A stretch of 64,000 bases of DNA from assembly GCA_903772945.1 (NCBI GenBank), contig CAICTM010000120.1, forward strand, positions 48,620-112,619, in the 5' to 3' direction. Below, in pieces: positions 1 through 11,498 of the stretch. Numbering within the stretch: the first letter of the stretch is position 1; each line of letters begins with the position of its first letter. The stretch comes from Seminavis robusta. Its lineage: Eukaryota > Bacillariophyta > Bacillariophyceae > Naviculales > Naviculaceae. Position numbers and translations under genes: made by a program. The notes beneath the pieces were generated by a model. That model worked only from the letters and a program-made list of their open reading frames with translations. It was not told where the DNA came from and searched no databases.

Positions 1-222
1 AACCAACAGTCCAAGAGCGAGCGCTGGCTCTAGGAGGCCAACATCGCCATTGTCAACGGTCAACGGCCGACATTGCATGATCATGCAGACCTACGAGCAA
101 GAGACAAGGGTTTGAGGCGCCACGGTTTACTTGGATTGAATGAAACGAGCATCGCAACCCGCCAAACAGAAGAACCGACTTTTACCTTTGCACGAGTACG
201 AACCAGCCAACCCAATGCTACT

Positions 223-400
223 CAGCTATGAACTGTTCCAAACCACAATCGGCTATACCATGGAAACAGAGCACGGCCTTTCACCCGACAAAGAAAGGTA
301 GGTAGGTAGGAAGGTAGGTAGGAAAAGGAAGGAAGGAAGAGAGCCATCAGCTATGAACTGTTCCAAAACCACAATCGGCTATACCATGGACCAGAGCACG
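223..400. repeat. Direct repeat flanking GGTA/GGAA simple repeats
   Basis: A segment of about 50 bp beginning CAGCTATGAACTGTTCCA at 223 recurs at 348, 125 bp downstream, with a few differences. The spacer from about 296 to 340 is a GGTA/GGAA simple repeat. This looks like a local tandem duplication. I see no coding role, and no gene is recognised in bases 1-640. Confidence 0.8.
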
Positions 401-724
401 GCCTTTGGCAACTCTTTTTGTGAGGAGTTTTGCCGATCAAGAGAGAGGTTGTTGAGGCAACGGTACTCAGAATTCAAGCAAATACATCAACGGCGTTTGA
501 TTTCCGCGAATTACCCTCGTATGCTTTTAAAACCAATTAATTAAGGTCACGGTTGTCTCAAAACGGTTTCTTTCAAGAAAAAATTCGGCAAACGGGACCA
601 AAATACGTGAACGTCGACAACTTCGCGAAGGTTCAGGATACGAACCGGCACGGTACGGCCGACAATCTAATTGCTGCCGATGCCGAAGAGATAACGCCGG
701 GTGGCACTGGTACCGTACCGTATT

Positions 725-772
725 CTGTACTACCAGTACTGGTAGTACTGGGAGTACTGGTACCGTCGGCTG
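725..772. repeat. AGTACTGGT simple repeat
   Basis: Short alternating units of TACTACCAGTACTGGTAGTACTGGGAGTACTGG. They translate to PVLPVL in the decayed monooxygenase frame and probably mark an expansion that helped disrupt it. Confidence 0.7.
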
Positions 773-829
773 GCTGCTGGCTGGTCTCGTACCGGTACGG
801 TACTTGCTGTCGTGGTGATGTGTTGCCTG

Positions 830-1600
830 GAGGACTTCCTTTGGCAAAAAGTCGAGCTGTCGTTGAAATCCTGTGGCAAAGGCAATTTGATCGGCGTGCA
901 ATTCTCGTCCATCCGCCAGCAAGAGCTTGCCCGATGGCAAGACCTTTTCAATGGTTCCCTGCAGTGCGTGAATTTTGCCGCTGCGAATCATGGAAAAGAA
1001 TTGCGGCGGTGCAATCACTGCGCATATCATTCTCAATGGGCAAAGTGGGACGCAAGCTGCGGTGTTTTCCGTAGAGTCCAAACTGAAGAAGGGTAAAAAA
1101 GAGTTCGACCAATCTCCAATACATGCAGGACGAAATGAGTGGGCGTCCCAGGATAGTACCGGTACTATGAAACATCATTCGACTGGGCCGCATTCCTGCC
1201 AACGTGGCAACGTGCTTTGCCCAAAACGACTGTAAATGAGCCATTCCATGGGGATGAGTCCGAGTACTGTACCTTGCTTGCGGGGGACGCTTGCCGGAAG
1301 AGCAAAATGGGAGCTTTCATGTGTTTCTTGCTGGAGGCAGTAGCAGCAGCTGACGCATTCGTGGCACATGGGCACTGCGTCCAAATCCCACCACGACGAC
1401 TTGTTTGTCGTTGGCAACCCCTTAGTATCGGGAACCTAATAGAGAGATCCGGGCGTTTGAATGGAGTAGTTGGGATACCCTTTGGATCCCACGGTATCAC
1501 TGGATTCCAGCACTTGCAAATGGGTGAAACCACGAGATTCAAGACTCGAGCCGTCAACAGACCCCCCACGCCTCCTCCAATGATGCAGATCTTGAGCGAC
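830..1600 (-). pseudogene. Flavin-containing monooxygenase-like pseudogene
   Basis: Read on the minus strand, about 1593-1540 encodes a Rossmann dinucleotide-binding start (KICIIGGGVGGLLTAR, GxGxxG type) typical of FAD-dependent monooxygenases. After a frame change near 1535 the expected continuation follows (GFTHLQVLESSDTVGSKGY). Further down, at about 1010-850, is a C-terminal FMO-like block ending in the ATGF motif (ADQIAFATGFQRQLDFLP). The pieces lie in the right order but in different frames, with a stop near 1440. The remainder dissolves into a PVLPVL-coding simple repeat at 725-772. Members of this family are normally 400-550 residues; this copy cannot make one. I infer a decayed gene. 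A multi-intron gene is a less likely alternative, because the frame breaks lack GT-AG borders that I could find. Confidence 0.6.
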
Positions 1601-1731
1601 CTTGGGTTATTATTACTATTGCTATTAGCACTACCGGTATGCATACATGTACGGACATCTGCTGCCACGGGAGGGAGAAAGAGAAGCTCCTTCCAGTGCT
1701 CACGTTTTGATGTCAATGCCCCTCTTGGTTG

Positions 1732-1760
1732 TACCGCTACCGCTACCGCTACCGCTACTG
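1732..1760. repeat. (TACCGC)n microsatellite
   Basis: About four and a half copies of a six-base TACCGC unit. It gives Ala-Val repeats in the antisense frame, upstream of the monooxygenase remnant. Confidence 0.85.
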
Positions 1761-1940
1761 TACTGTATAATTTATGGACCAAAGGGTAACAAGCCAAAGA
1801 GAAAATCAATGACAAACTTGGATGGTGGAAATATGGCAATCAAGCCTCGGATCGCAGGGGATGTGAAGGTTAGGAAGACAGTCAGAAAGGTGTTGAGGGC
1901 AGTAAAGCCAAAGTCACATGCAGGCAAGGACAGATCAGCA

Positions 1941-3905
1941 TCATCTGCAAATGTGAGAATGAAATCCGCAAGCACTTCCATGGCAGGACAAGTTTGGTTT
2001 TGGACGGCTTCTACTCGTTCTGCAATATTTGTTTGTGAGATGAAAATGAAAAGAGGTCACAATGAGTGAGAAAGAGAGCAGGCCAGCAATGCTGTGAATC
2101 CGCCAACCAACCAACTCTAGAGACGAACCTTGTTGACCTTCGTAACAGTCCGACTTGATAAAGTTGGCTCCAAAGGGGCATGTGGGTGGGATGTTGGAAA
2201 CCTCACCGCTGGTATCATCTGATGACAAGCAGAACTCTGCATTTTGATAGGGGTAGGTTGTATCTGGATTCCCAAGTCCAAGTGTGTCTGGATCATAGGG
2301 TAAGTTTGTTGTTGGGTCATTGTCAGCAGTACATACACTTTGATCCTTGGGGCACATTCGATGGTGCTGAAAAAAGAGCCAATCGTCGGGCCACTGGGAA
2401 GCATAGAAACGTGATTTCGCAACAACATTTCCAATCAGGATGACTTCCTGCTCTGGACAGTATATGCTGACATCCTCTTCATAGCCCAATGGTTGTCCCT
2501 CATCATTGGCACAGAGAGATGCTTCTCTTGTATCTTTCATGACCGTGGTGTGTAGAGAGTAGATAACTTCTCCTGGTCTTACAGCATCCTCTTTGGTGAC
2601 CCATTTCCGGAAATCTATGCTACCATCTCCAAACCGTTCTAGATACTCTGGATTGGGCCGGAAATGTGTGTAGATTGGGGCAACAATTGGATTTGCCTCG
2701 TTTCCAAATTGGTCATAAGCTGCTGCATCCACAGGGGACAAGACACCTGCAAACTTTTCAAATTCGCCAAATACTACGGATAGAAGACAAGTACCGAATT
2801 GCAAGATGAAGGCTGCATGTAAGATCTCTGCCATCACTGGACAATAACTGAAATGCTAAGGCGCCTCTTGACTTACATGGAGAAAAGGCTTCCCCTAGGC
2901 CACTCATGTTGTCAACAGGTCTATAGAGACAGAGCCAGGGAATAGCAATACAGGTTAGCTGGTTGGAAGCACGGAAACAGTCAACCACACAACAGGAAAC
3001 AGAGAAGAGAATGGAAGCTGGCAGTAATATTGGCCTTACCGTGAAACTGTGACGCACCAAAAACATGAAACAATGTATGTGTGAGCAGGGGCAAAGGTTT
3101 CTTCCCTTCGTGTATGGATACGTAGATAACTTACAAATGTTAAAGTTGGGTGGATCATAGAACTGTCGTCCAGGGGCTCTGTTTCGAAAGCCGACACTGG
3201 TGTCACCAGTGTTCATGTTTCCAGAATGCAAGCCATCCCGAAAGAACTTGACTCCAAAGGAAAATAGATACGTGCCCATGAAATGGTTGATCAGATACAA
3301 CTCTTTTAGGAATGGCACCAGTGGTGAGAATCTGAGAACTCCATGCTCAGCTCCTTGAAAGATACCAGTGAATCCATGATTGCCTGCCGATTCAAACTTG
3401 ACGTTGGCCACAACTCCATGAAAATGGAAGAAACTGAATGAGGAATGAGCCAATGAAATGTTACAAAACAAGGATAAGATAAGAGCAGTTCATGGAAAGA
3501 TAAGGGTGTTGGTGTTTGGTCATCAATCATGCAATGCGTTTCTGAGCTTTCTTACCGCCCAAATGCCGCAGGTCGTTCATCGGAAAATCGATCAAAGATG
3601 TTATTAAAGTCAACTCCATCCAGCAAGGCCACAGAGTCACACAGCTTTTTGAATTCAGGCAAGTTTGAATAATCATACTCTGTTCCTCTGACCTTGCCCA
3701 TGATGACTGCCTCCTTGTACTGAGCGGAACCCTCAATGTATCCGGGGCAGTGAACGCAGTTGTTTTCATACTCATAAGCCGTGGTCGTGGTCCATGGTAG
3801 GATCCACAGCTGGAGATGACAGAATAGTATCACGACTGATGAGCTCCGCATTCTTCTTGTTTTTGTTTTTGTTCGTCTGTTGCTGTTGATCAGATGCAAG
3901 GCCAT
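1941..3905 (-). CDS. Secreted catalase-superfamily-like protein, five exons
   Basis: Proposed exons on the minus strand are 3905-3556, 3433-3135, 3046-3040 (7 nt), 2920-2877 and 2836-1941, giving about 531 residues in one frame. All four introns have GT-AG borders, with GTAAG-type donors. The N terminus has a hydrophobic leader; a start at the internal Met19 gives the better signal peptide. Next come FDRFSDERPAAFGR, then HFHGVVANVKFE and TGIFQGAEHGVLRFS, then KFFRDGLHSGN. This order matches catalase-like haem-fold proteins expanded in stramenopiles and invertebrates, with the histidine block where catalases carry their distal histidine. A downstream block (YTHFRPNPEYLERFGDG) fits the same family. 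Whether it binds haem or acts on peroxide is inference. The last 30 residues after CYEGQQ are uncertain, and another 3' intron is possible. Confidence 0.65.
3040..3046 (-). other. Putative 7-nt micro-exon (TTTCACG)
   Basis: Exon 2 of the catalase-like gene ends in phase 1 (donor GTAAGT at 3134-3129), and no acceptor joins it in frame to the exon at 2920. A CAG acceptor at 3049-3047, followed by TTTCACG and a GTAAGG donor at 3039-3034, supplies exactly the seven bases needed. It encodes Phe-Ser and part of Arg. Confidence 0.5.
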
Positions 3906-4438
3906 GGCGTAGCCTTATTCATCCATTCAATCTCGTCCAAGCCTCCGAGCCTTCATTTCTTCTCCCGTGGGTTGGCTATTTACCAAAAGCAAACGTTCCG
4001 ACATCACCGATCCATGGATATCTAGAGAGGTGGCAGGTTGGGTGCGCTCTATTTCTTCGTGGGCGCTCCTCCAAAACCTAAGTATCCAAAACGCCTCTAA
4101 GTCGCCGTTACCATAAGTAGCATCGCCTACCATTGGTTGATTACATGTTGCTAATGTCGCGAGCGAGCTGGGGTTTTCGTGTGAGCACCAAAAGATCTAA
4201 GTAAAAGATCCAGTGTACAGATTTTAGTGGGTGGAACGCGAGTCGCCATTCCCCTTCTGCGATATTTATGCTGCACATGTTTTGCAAGCGTTTTGCTTCC
4301 ACTTGCTCTATTGCAAATCAAATCACTTCATGCTTCGTTGCCACTCAAAACTCACTACTCTTGGAAACGGCAACGCTTACAAGTGATAGTCTACGAACTT
4401 CCCAAGTATCATAGCTAGCTAGCTAGCAATTCATCAGC
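3906..4438. promoter_or_regulatory. Divergent upstream region
   Basis: Lies between the catalase-like gene (minus) and the PSP-stalk gene (plus), so it must hold both 5' regions. A CTAGCTAGCTAG run occurs just before the plus-strand start (about 4413-4426). I found no convincing TATA box or coding frame. Confidence 0.35.
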
Positions 4439-7400
4439 ATGACTCTACGGTCTTTTCGACGTCTAGTCAGCATCTTGTTCGTGCTTTTTCTGTCATGCCC
4501 TTCGTTTTTGGCTGCTGGACCCGTACGGAGAAGACGACGCACCACGAGCACACGAAGAAGAACGAACCAGTACGAGTTTGTACTTCAGCCTGGTCGTGTC
4601 TCCAATGACGAGCCCAAAATCGACAGCAACAAGGACAACAGTGATCAGAATGAAGATGAAAGCGGCTTCTGGGACAAGTACGTCAACGGCATCGTCTCGA
4701 GCAGCATTGTTCCCACGCCTCCCCCCACACCGTCACCTACAAAGGCTCCAACCCCAGTACCCACAAAAGCTCCAACTGTAGCACCAACTATTGCGCCTTC
4801 CTCAACTCCATCCGACGTACCGTCCGACGTCCCATCCGATGTCCCATCCGACGTTCCCTCCGAGGCACCGTCATCAGCACCCACAGGAGTTTGCTTCGTA
4901 GAGGTACGTACAAGCACTGTAGATATAGCCAGCTAGCAACCCAAAGAATGCCGTTTGTGTGTATGCTCAGACTCACGGATTGTTGCTCTATTCTTCTGTA
5001 CGATATTCATATATACAGGTCGATATCAGCTGCACAGGACCGGACGGGCTCGATTGTACCAGAATCAAATCTCCTGGAGGGCCCTCGTGCACGGTGAACG
5101 GACCGCCCCGAACACTGCGCTTCGAGCTATTGCCGTACACAAACTGCCAAGATGGCATCAATTCACAGCAACAGCAATCACAAGGCGATGCTGTCTGCAA
5201 GGACTTGTCGTCAACAACGCCAAACTTTGAAAGCGTCGATGTTTCGTGTTTTTCCAGTGTGGATGGAACTTGGGATGCCTTTCAACAAAACGTACGAACT
5301 GGGGACAGTTTTGCCATCAACGCCAACCGCGGAGAGTCGCTACCAGATGAAATCACATGTCTCTTTGCATCTTCTGGAAAGTCCAATCCGGAACAATCCA
5401 TTACGATGGACTTGTCGGGAGATCAGGATCTCTTTTTGCAAGATACATTTGGCAGCGTCCAGCTCGAAGCCTGTGATGAGTACGATTGCATGATCCCCGT
5501 AACTTACGAATACACGGTCGTCAATTCGGGAGCTACCGACGCCACAGTGACAGTGTTTGAACGGGAACGAGAAGGAGAGGAAACCTTGGATCTGATGCCA
5601 GGTTTGGATCCTTCGGTTATCGAATCGGGAGAGACAGGGTCTTCCCTGGAAACCGAGTTGGTCAACTACTGCCAGGATTCTGTCGCGGTTACGACCGTCT
5701 CGATCGTGGCAGAACCACCCAAGGGAGAACCATGTCCCGCCACTGCCTCGTATCAGTTTGAAACGCAAGTAGGCTGTCGGGTTGACGTGGACATTGCGTG
5801 TACTAACGAAATGGGCACCGAGTGTCGTGAGATTGAAACCCCTGATGGAACTTGCGGCGGAGACGGACGACCCGTCGAAGTATTGCGATTCACCTATCAA
5901 CCAAGCACCTGTGAAGAAAGTAGACCCACGCACAGTCAGCCCGATGCGTTGTGTCGGGACTTGGTACCGCTTCCTCAGGACGGTAGTCCAGTCTCGATTG
6001 ACTGTGTGGATGCATCGGATGGTGGTGCTACTCTTGTCGTTGAAGAGGGAGAGGCTGCAACGCCCGGTGGCATGATTATGATTATGAGTCCAAGTGTGGA
6101 GGCACTGCCTGCGCAGGTTCGCTGTCAAATTAGCAATGGATCGACTGTTTACCAGGAATTCACCTTTTTCACCACCAATGGTAGCGAAGGGGTGCCACTC
6201 AAGACCAAGGACCAGTTCGGTAGTCTGCAGCTGGAAGCTTGTACGGATAGTAACGGTCTGGGGCCTGACTGTATTCAGATTGTCGAATACGTCTACGAGA
6301 TCAACAATGTTGGCCAAAACGACATGGATCTCACAGATTTGGAACGAACGCGAAACAACGAAACTGTTTCTCTGGTCAGCCTCCTCGAAGTCACCAACCT
6401 CAAGCCCGGCGAGTCTACCAGGGTATTTGAAAGTGACGTTGTCGACGTGTGTGAGCAAGAAGCATTCGAGACGCAGGTTCTGGTGAATGCTGATCCCGAG
6501 AATGGACTTGTGTGCTTCGACCAAGACGAGTACACATTCGAGGTCAATCCACCGTGTGCTCTCTTTGTGGAAATGATATGTCTCGTGGACGGCCTCGATT
6601 GTGCATCCACGTTGCAGGGCGAGCAGCTAGTTGAATGTCAATGTGCAGAGGGTTGTACCACACAACTGATCTACCGATACACTGGAAGTATGTGCGGCGA
6701 GAACGCTGACGCTGACGAGTGTGCGGATCAACTAGCGAACCCGGAAACAGCAAACATTGTCTTTCAAAGTGACGGCGAGACTTACTTTGAAGGTACAGTC
6801 AAAACCGGAGAGGATGTCGTGATTTCAACTACCAGCCCTGGAGAATGTTTGCCAGAAGAATTTGAGGTTGCAGTTTCGGACGGCGAGGATGTGGCACAAG
6901 TGTTACAGCTTGACTCGTCTTGCGCAGATGGCCGCATCACCTTACTGGAAACTGTCGGAGCTTTTGAGTTTGCTGGCTATACTTGTGAAGAAGGAATTCC
7001 ACACAACTGTTATGCAGATGTCGAATTTTCAGTGATGATAACAGGTGTCGGAACAGTTGGACAGGACATATCAACTTTGGAGATAATCATCGATGATGAA
7101 ACCGTTCCAACAAGTGTGACTCTTCCTTCTTCCCTTGGTGCTCAGGAAACCTACACAGAACAAACAGAAATGGAAGTTGAGCTGTGCGTTGATGGACAGT
7201 ACTCTGCAAGCACAAACGTGATGGCCACGGGACAAGCAGATGGACAGCCATGTTCAGGCTCGGCAAGCTATAACTTTGATATTGTTTCTGGGACCCCATT
7301 TCCAAGTCCTAGTCCGAGCGAGACTCCAAGCGCAGCACCCAGTGCTAGTCCTAGTGCCAGCCCGAGCTCATCGCCAAGTGCATCACCAAGCTCAAGTCCC

Positions 7401-10400
7401 AGTGCAACTCCAAGTGCCAGCCCCAGCTTATCGCCCAGTGTCTCCCCAAGCTCTGACCCAAGTGCCTCGCCAAGTGCAACTCCAACATTGAATCCTAGCT
7501 TGATTCCAACTACATCACCAAGCAAACCCCCCAGCGACGTTCCAAGTCTTGTACCTTCTCCAGCACCAAGCGCATCACCAAGTTCTGCACCTAGTGTATC
7601 ACCCAGCTCTTCACCCAGCACCTCTCCAAGTGCAAGCCCCAGCTCATCACCCAGCGATGTGCCCAGCGATATGCCCAGCTTGGTACCAACTCTGTCTCCT
7701 AGTCTCATCCCAAGTCGTTCACCAAGTGTGACACCCAGTACCTTGCCGAGTGCAAAGCCAAGTAGCTCTCCCAGTGCAGAGCCAAGTAGCTCACCGAGTG
7801 CCTCTCCCAGTGACATGCCCAGTGATTTTCCAAGTCTTGTTCCTTCATCTGCCCCAAGCACATCACCAAGTGCAACTCCAAGCAGTTCACCAAGTGCAGC
7901 TCCAAGCGATATACCAAGTGACATTCCAAGTCTAGTCCCAAGCTCTAGCCCAAGCACTACACCCAGTGCTATTCCCAGTTCTTCGCCTAGTGCAACTCCA
8001 ACATTGAATCCTAGCTTGATTCCAACTACATCACCAAGCTCTACCCCCAGTGCAACTCCCAGTGATATGCCAAGCGACGTACCAAGTTTAGTTCCCAGTG
8101 CTTCCCCAAGTTCACACCAAGTGAACCCAGTTCATCACCAAGTGCAACTCCAACATTGAATCCTAGCTTGATTCCAACTACATCACCAAGCTCTACCCCC
8201 AGTGCAACTCCCAGTGATATGCCAAGCGACGTACCAAGTTTAGTTCCCAGTGCTTCCCCAAGTTCAGCACCAAGCCGACCACCCAGTTCATCACCAAGTG
8301 CAGCACCAAGTAGCACCCCAAGTTCCACACCCAGTTCTGCGCCAAGCTCTTCCCCCAGTGCAACTCCAAGTGATATGCCAAGTGATGTTCCAAGTCTAGT
8401 TCCCAGTGCTTCCCCAAGCACTAAACCAAGCAAGACTCCTAGTGTTGTCCCCAGTTCAACCCCCAGTGACATGCCCAGCGATTTACCCAGCCTAGTTCCC
8501 AGCGCATCTCCGAGTTCCAGTCCCAGTGATGTGCCCAGTGATATTCCAAGTCGTGTCCCAAGCAAGTCACCCAGCGCGTCACCTAGCAAAACCCCAAGTG
8601 CATCACCAAGTGCAACTCCAACATTGAATCCTAGCTTGATTCCAACTACATCGCCAAGCTCTGCTCCCAGTTTTGAACCAAGTGATATGCCCAGTGACAT
8701 TCCAAGTCTTGTTCCAAGTGCGTCCCCCTGCAAATCCAAGTTCATCTCCTAGTGCATCACCTAGCAAAACCCCAAGTGCTTCTCCAAGTGTAACTCCCAG
8801 TGCACATCCTAGCTCTACACCGAGTTATGAGCCAAGTGATGTGCCCAGTGATATTCAAGTCGTGTCCCAAGCAAGTCACCCAGCGGTCACCTAGCAAAAC
8901 CCCAATGCATCACCAAGTGCAAGTCCCAGTGTATCTCCTAGTTCTTCACCTAGCTATGAGCCAAGTGATGCACCTAGTGACATTCCAAGTCTTGTTCCAA
9001 GTGAGTCGCCCAGTGCAAATCCAAGTTCATCTCCTAGTGCATCACCTAGCAAAACCCCAAGTGCTTCTCCAAGTGCAACTCCCAGTGCAAATCCTAGCTC
9101 TACACCAAGTTATGAGCCAAGTGATGTGCCCAGTGATATTCCAAGTCGTGTCCCAAGCTCATCCCCAAGTGCAGCCCCTAGTTCACCCCCAACTGCAGCA
9201 CCATCGGCCCCACCAAGTGCACCACCAACTGATATGCCCAGTAAATCACCAACAAATTTGCCCAGTTCCTTGCCAACAGAGGAATTCTGTGAATTTGATT
9301 TGGAGCTCAACTGTGTTCCCCCACCTGGGTTTGAAAGCTGTAATGCAACTCCACCCCCAGTAACTCAGTGCACTGGGCGTCCCTTTGAAATGGGGTTCCT
9401 CTACAATGGAGGCACCTGTGATCAGAGTTTCAATGTTCAAGAAGGTCAAAATCTCTTCTTCTGTACTGACTTCAGTGGTGGTCCTCCAACTGAAAGAGGT
9501 GCCATGTCCTACATTGTTGTCACTGATACGGATGAAGACACTGTCTATCATTCTGATTGGGTGGCTGTTGGGGATATCTTTACCCTATCAGACGGTGGCA
9601 ACCGATTCACAGCAAACCAGCTCATTACAATTTACAGCAGCAATGAGACTTCTGATTCAGCAAACATCATTCAATCTATCCAATACCACAGCTCCTGTTC
9701 AAGCAACCTCTTTCTGAAAGACAGGTTTGGCGCCACTCAGCTTGTAGTATGGATCAATGAAGACCAAGGAGTTGTGTCTTGTTTTGCAAACCAGACATTT
9801 GAGATGGACATCACCATCCCAGTTGACATAGTGGGCGGCCCAGCAACTCTGCAAAGCTTGACTGTGGCGTCAAACATTGATCCATTCTTTTTCAATCTTA
9901 CAGACAAAGTTGCTGGCACCGTGGTTGAAGCAGGAGAAACGGTTGCTGTCTCCATTACGGTCCCCATTGATTTGACTGAACGAAAGACGTACAATCTGTT
10001 GGTGACTGTATTTGCCGTGACTGCTTCAGGTCAGACTTGCAGAGCCACAGATCTGACTTCCTTTGATGCAGGATATCCTTTGCCTCCCATCTTCCCCACC
10101 TTTTCACCAACCTCAGCTCCAACAGGCACTGAACCACCAACCCCTGATCCAGAGACCAGTGTATGCAATCTGGAAGCAGACATTAGCTGCCGGTCTTCGC
10201 AGGGAGTGAGCTGCAGGAGGTTGGAGGCACCCACTGCCAGCGTTTGTGATTCTGAGTCGCCCGTAACATTCCTCTCCTTTCGCTACACTGGGGCAAGCTG
10301 CGGTGACACTGTCGGCTGCGAAGAACTGGATGCGGGCAATCCCATCGTTGACGAAGAAGTCTTCGTCAGCATCACGAATAGAGATGGGGACAGCGTCTTT

Positions 10401-10916
10401 GAAAGCGTTGTGTTCGAGGACGACATAATCACCCTCACCAGCGGAATAGACCGTGAGATTACAATCACTGTTTACACAGCCGATGCGGCAAGCGGTACTT
10501 CGGGAGTCCAGCTACAGACAATTGAACGGCTTCAGATTGGCTGCAATGGCCGAATTGGACAGGATTTGACGCTTTTGCAGGAACTCGGCGCCTTCCAGAT
10601 AATCGCTTTCGAAAACGCTGATCAAGGACGACAGACTATTTTGGAACAAATCACACTTTCATATACTGTGACAAACGAAGGTCCGCTCCCTGCCACCGTC
10701 AACTCGGCTGCCAAGACCGAGCCTACCATTACAGAACTATTACCAGACGGCCCAGAAATCCTGCAAGGATTGGAGTCCAGAACGTTTGTCGATGAGCCCT
10801 TGACGATCAACTTGGCCGAAGGCGGCGAGTTCCGATTTGACTTTGGTGTAGTAGGCGAAGCTACTCAGAGTGGAGGCGAATGCTTCGACAACGAAAGCTA
10901 CATCTTTTCTATATAA
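4439..10916 (+). CDS. Large secreted Cys-rich module protein with PSP stalk
   Basis: Exon 1 is 4439-4903 and exon 2 is 5019-10916; the intron is 115 bp with a GTACGT donor and a TATACAG acceptor. If in frame, the protein is about 2,120 residues. It starts with a signal peptide (MTLRSFRRLVSILFVLFLSC), a basic stretch, and a Pro-Thr/SDVP linker. Three related Cys-rich modules follow (from about residues 156, 411 and 666), each opening with a VDISC/VDIAC/VEMIC-like strand and a conserved two-half layout. A PSP/SDMPSD stalk covers about 915-1573, and two more modules begin near 1580 and 1866. There is no C-terminal membrane segment. I infer a cell-wall or extracellular adhesive/structural protein. 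The stalk carries five small deletions: 1 nt near 8114, 2 nt near 8731, and 1 nt each near 8859, 8883 and 8904. They sum to six, so the frame returns; between them the literal frame has stops at 8159 and 8892. Sequencing error is likely. Confidence 0.75.
7297..9270 (+). repeat. Coding PSP tandem repeat stalk
   Basis: Nearly 2 kb of 9- and 12-nt units encode Pro-Ser-x and Pro-Ser-Asp-[Met/Val/Ile]-Pro-Ser. Longer segments, such as the block coding ATPTLNPSLIPTTSPS, recur at 7480, 7990, 8147 and 8617. This pattern suggests unequal crossing-over inside the gene. The antisense frame gives a meaningless Gly-Leu repeat ORF. Confidence 0.9.
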
Positions 10917-11498
10917 TGGCAACAGCAACTCAGCGAAGCAGGTTGAACAAAACTTTCAAGCAAACCATGAGGTGAAAGGATGTTTGCGGCTGTATGCCTT
11001 CGATATTTGCATGTTATTTACTTCATATTTACGTATCATATATCACTTACTATAATTAAACTTTTTAGAGAACTCATGTTGCCGGTAAATTCACTAGCTA
11101 GAGCTCTACATGTGCTGCTTTCTTTGGCAATGTCATGCACGCGAGTTTCAGTCTGTCAGCGCTCGAAGCTGCCCATCTCAAAAGAGCGTAGTGAAGACTG
11201 AAGGGTCAGGATCTCTGTCTCTCTACCCCTGCCATCTTGGTGTCTACCGTATTGGTATGGTGCATCAGGATAACAAGCTTTATGGTGAAATTGTTCCCAG
11301 GTCGACCCTACCGTATACCGCTATTCAAGTCCAGTACATCATCACAGCATCGCACACCTACAAAGGGCCACCACAACACCCTGCCTAGAGCCTTCCGCCT
11401 AGCTGGCCATCTCGGAATATCTCCCTTGTCTTTCCAGCTCCATCGTTGAAGAATGCTTCTGCTTGTATATGCCAACCATTCAAACGTACTATCTACTG
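10917..11498. other. Intergenic region between convergent genes
   Basis: 582 bp holding the 3' ends of the PSP-stalk gene (plus) and the convergent membrane/PSP gene (minus). No coding frame, RNA gene or repeat was recognised. Confidence 0.5.

Noticed and set aside
5340-6524. 394-codon antisense frame in the Cys-rich modules
   Set aside because: Lies wholly within a clear coding exon and shows no protein-like pattern.
7268-7957. Antisense 229-codon Gly-Leu repeat ORF
   Set aside because: It is the reverse complement of the PSP stalk; periodic sequence leaves all frames open.
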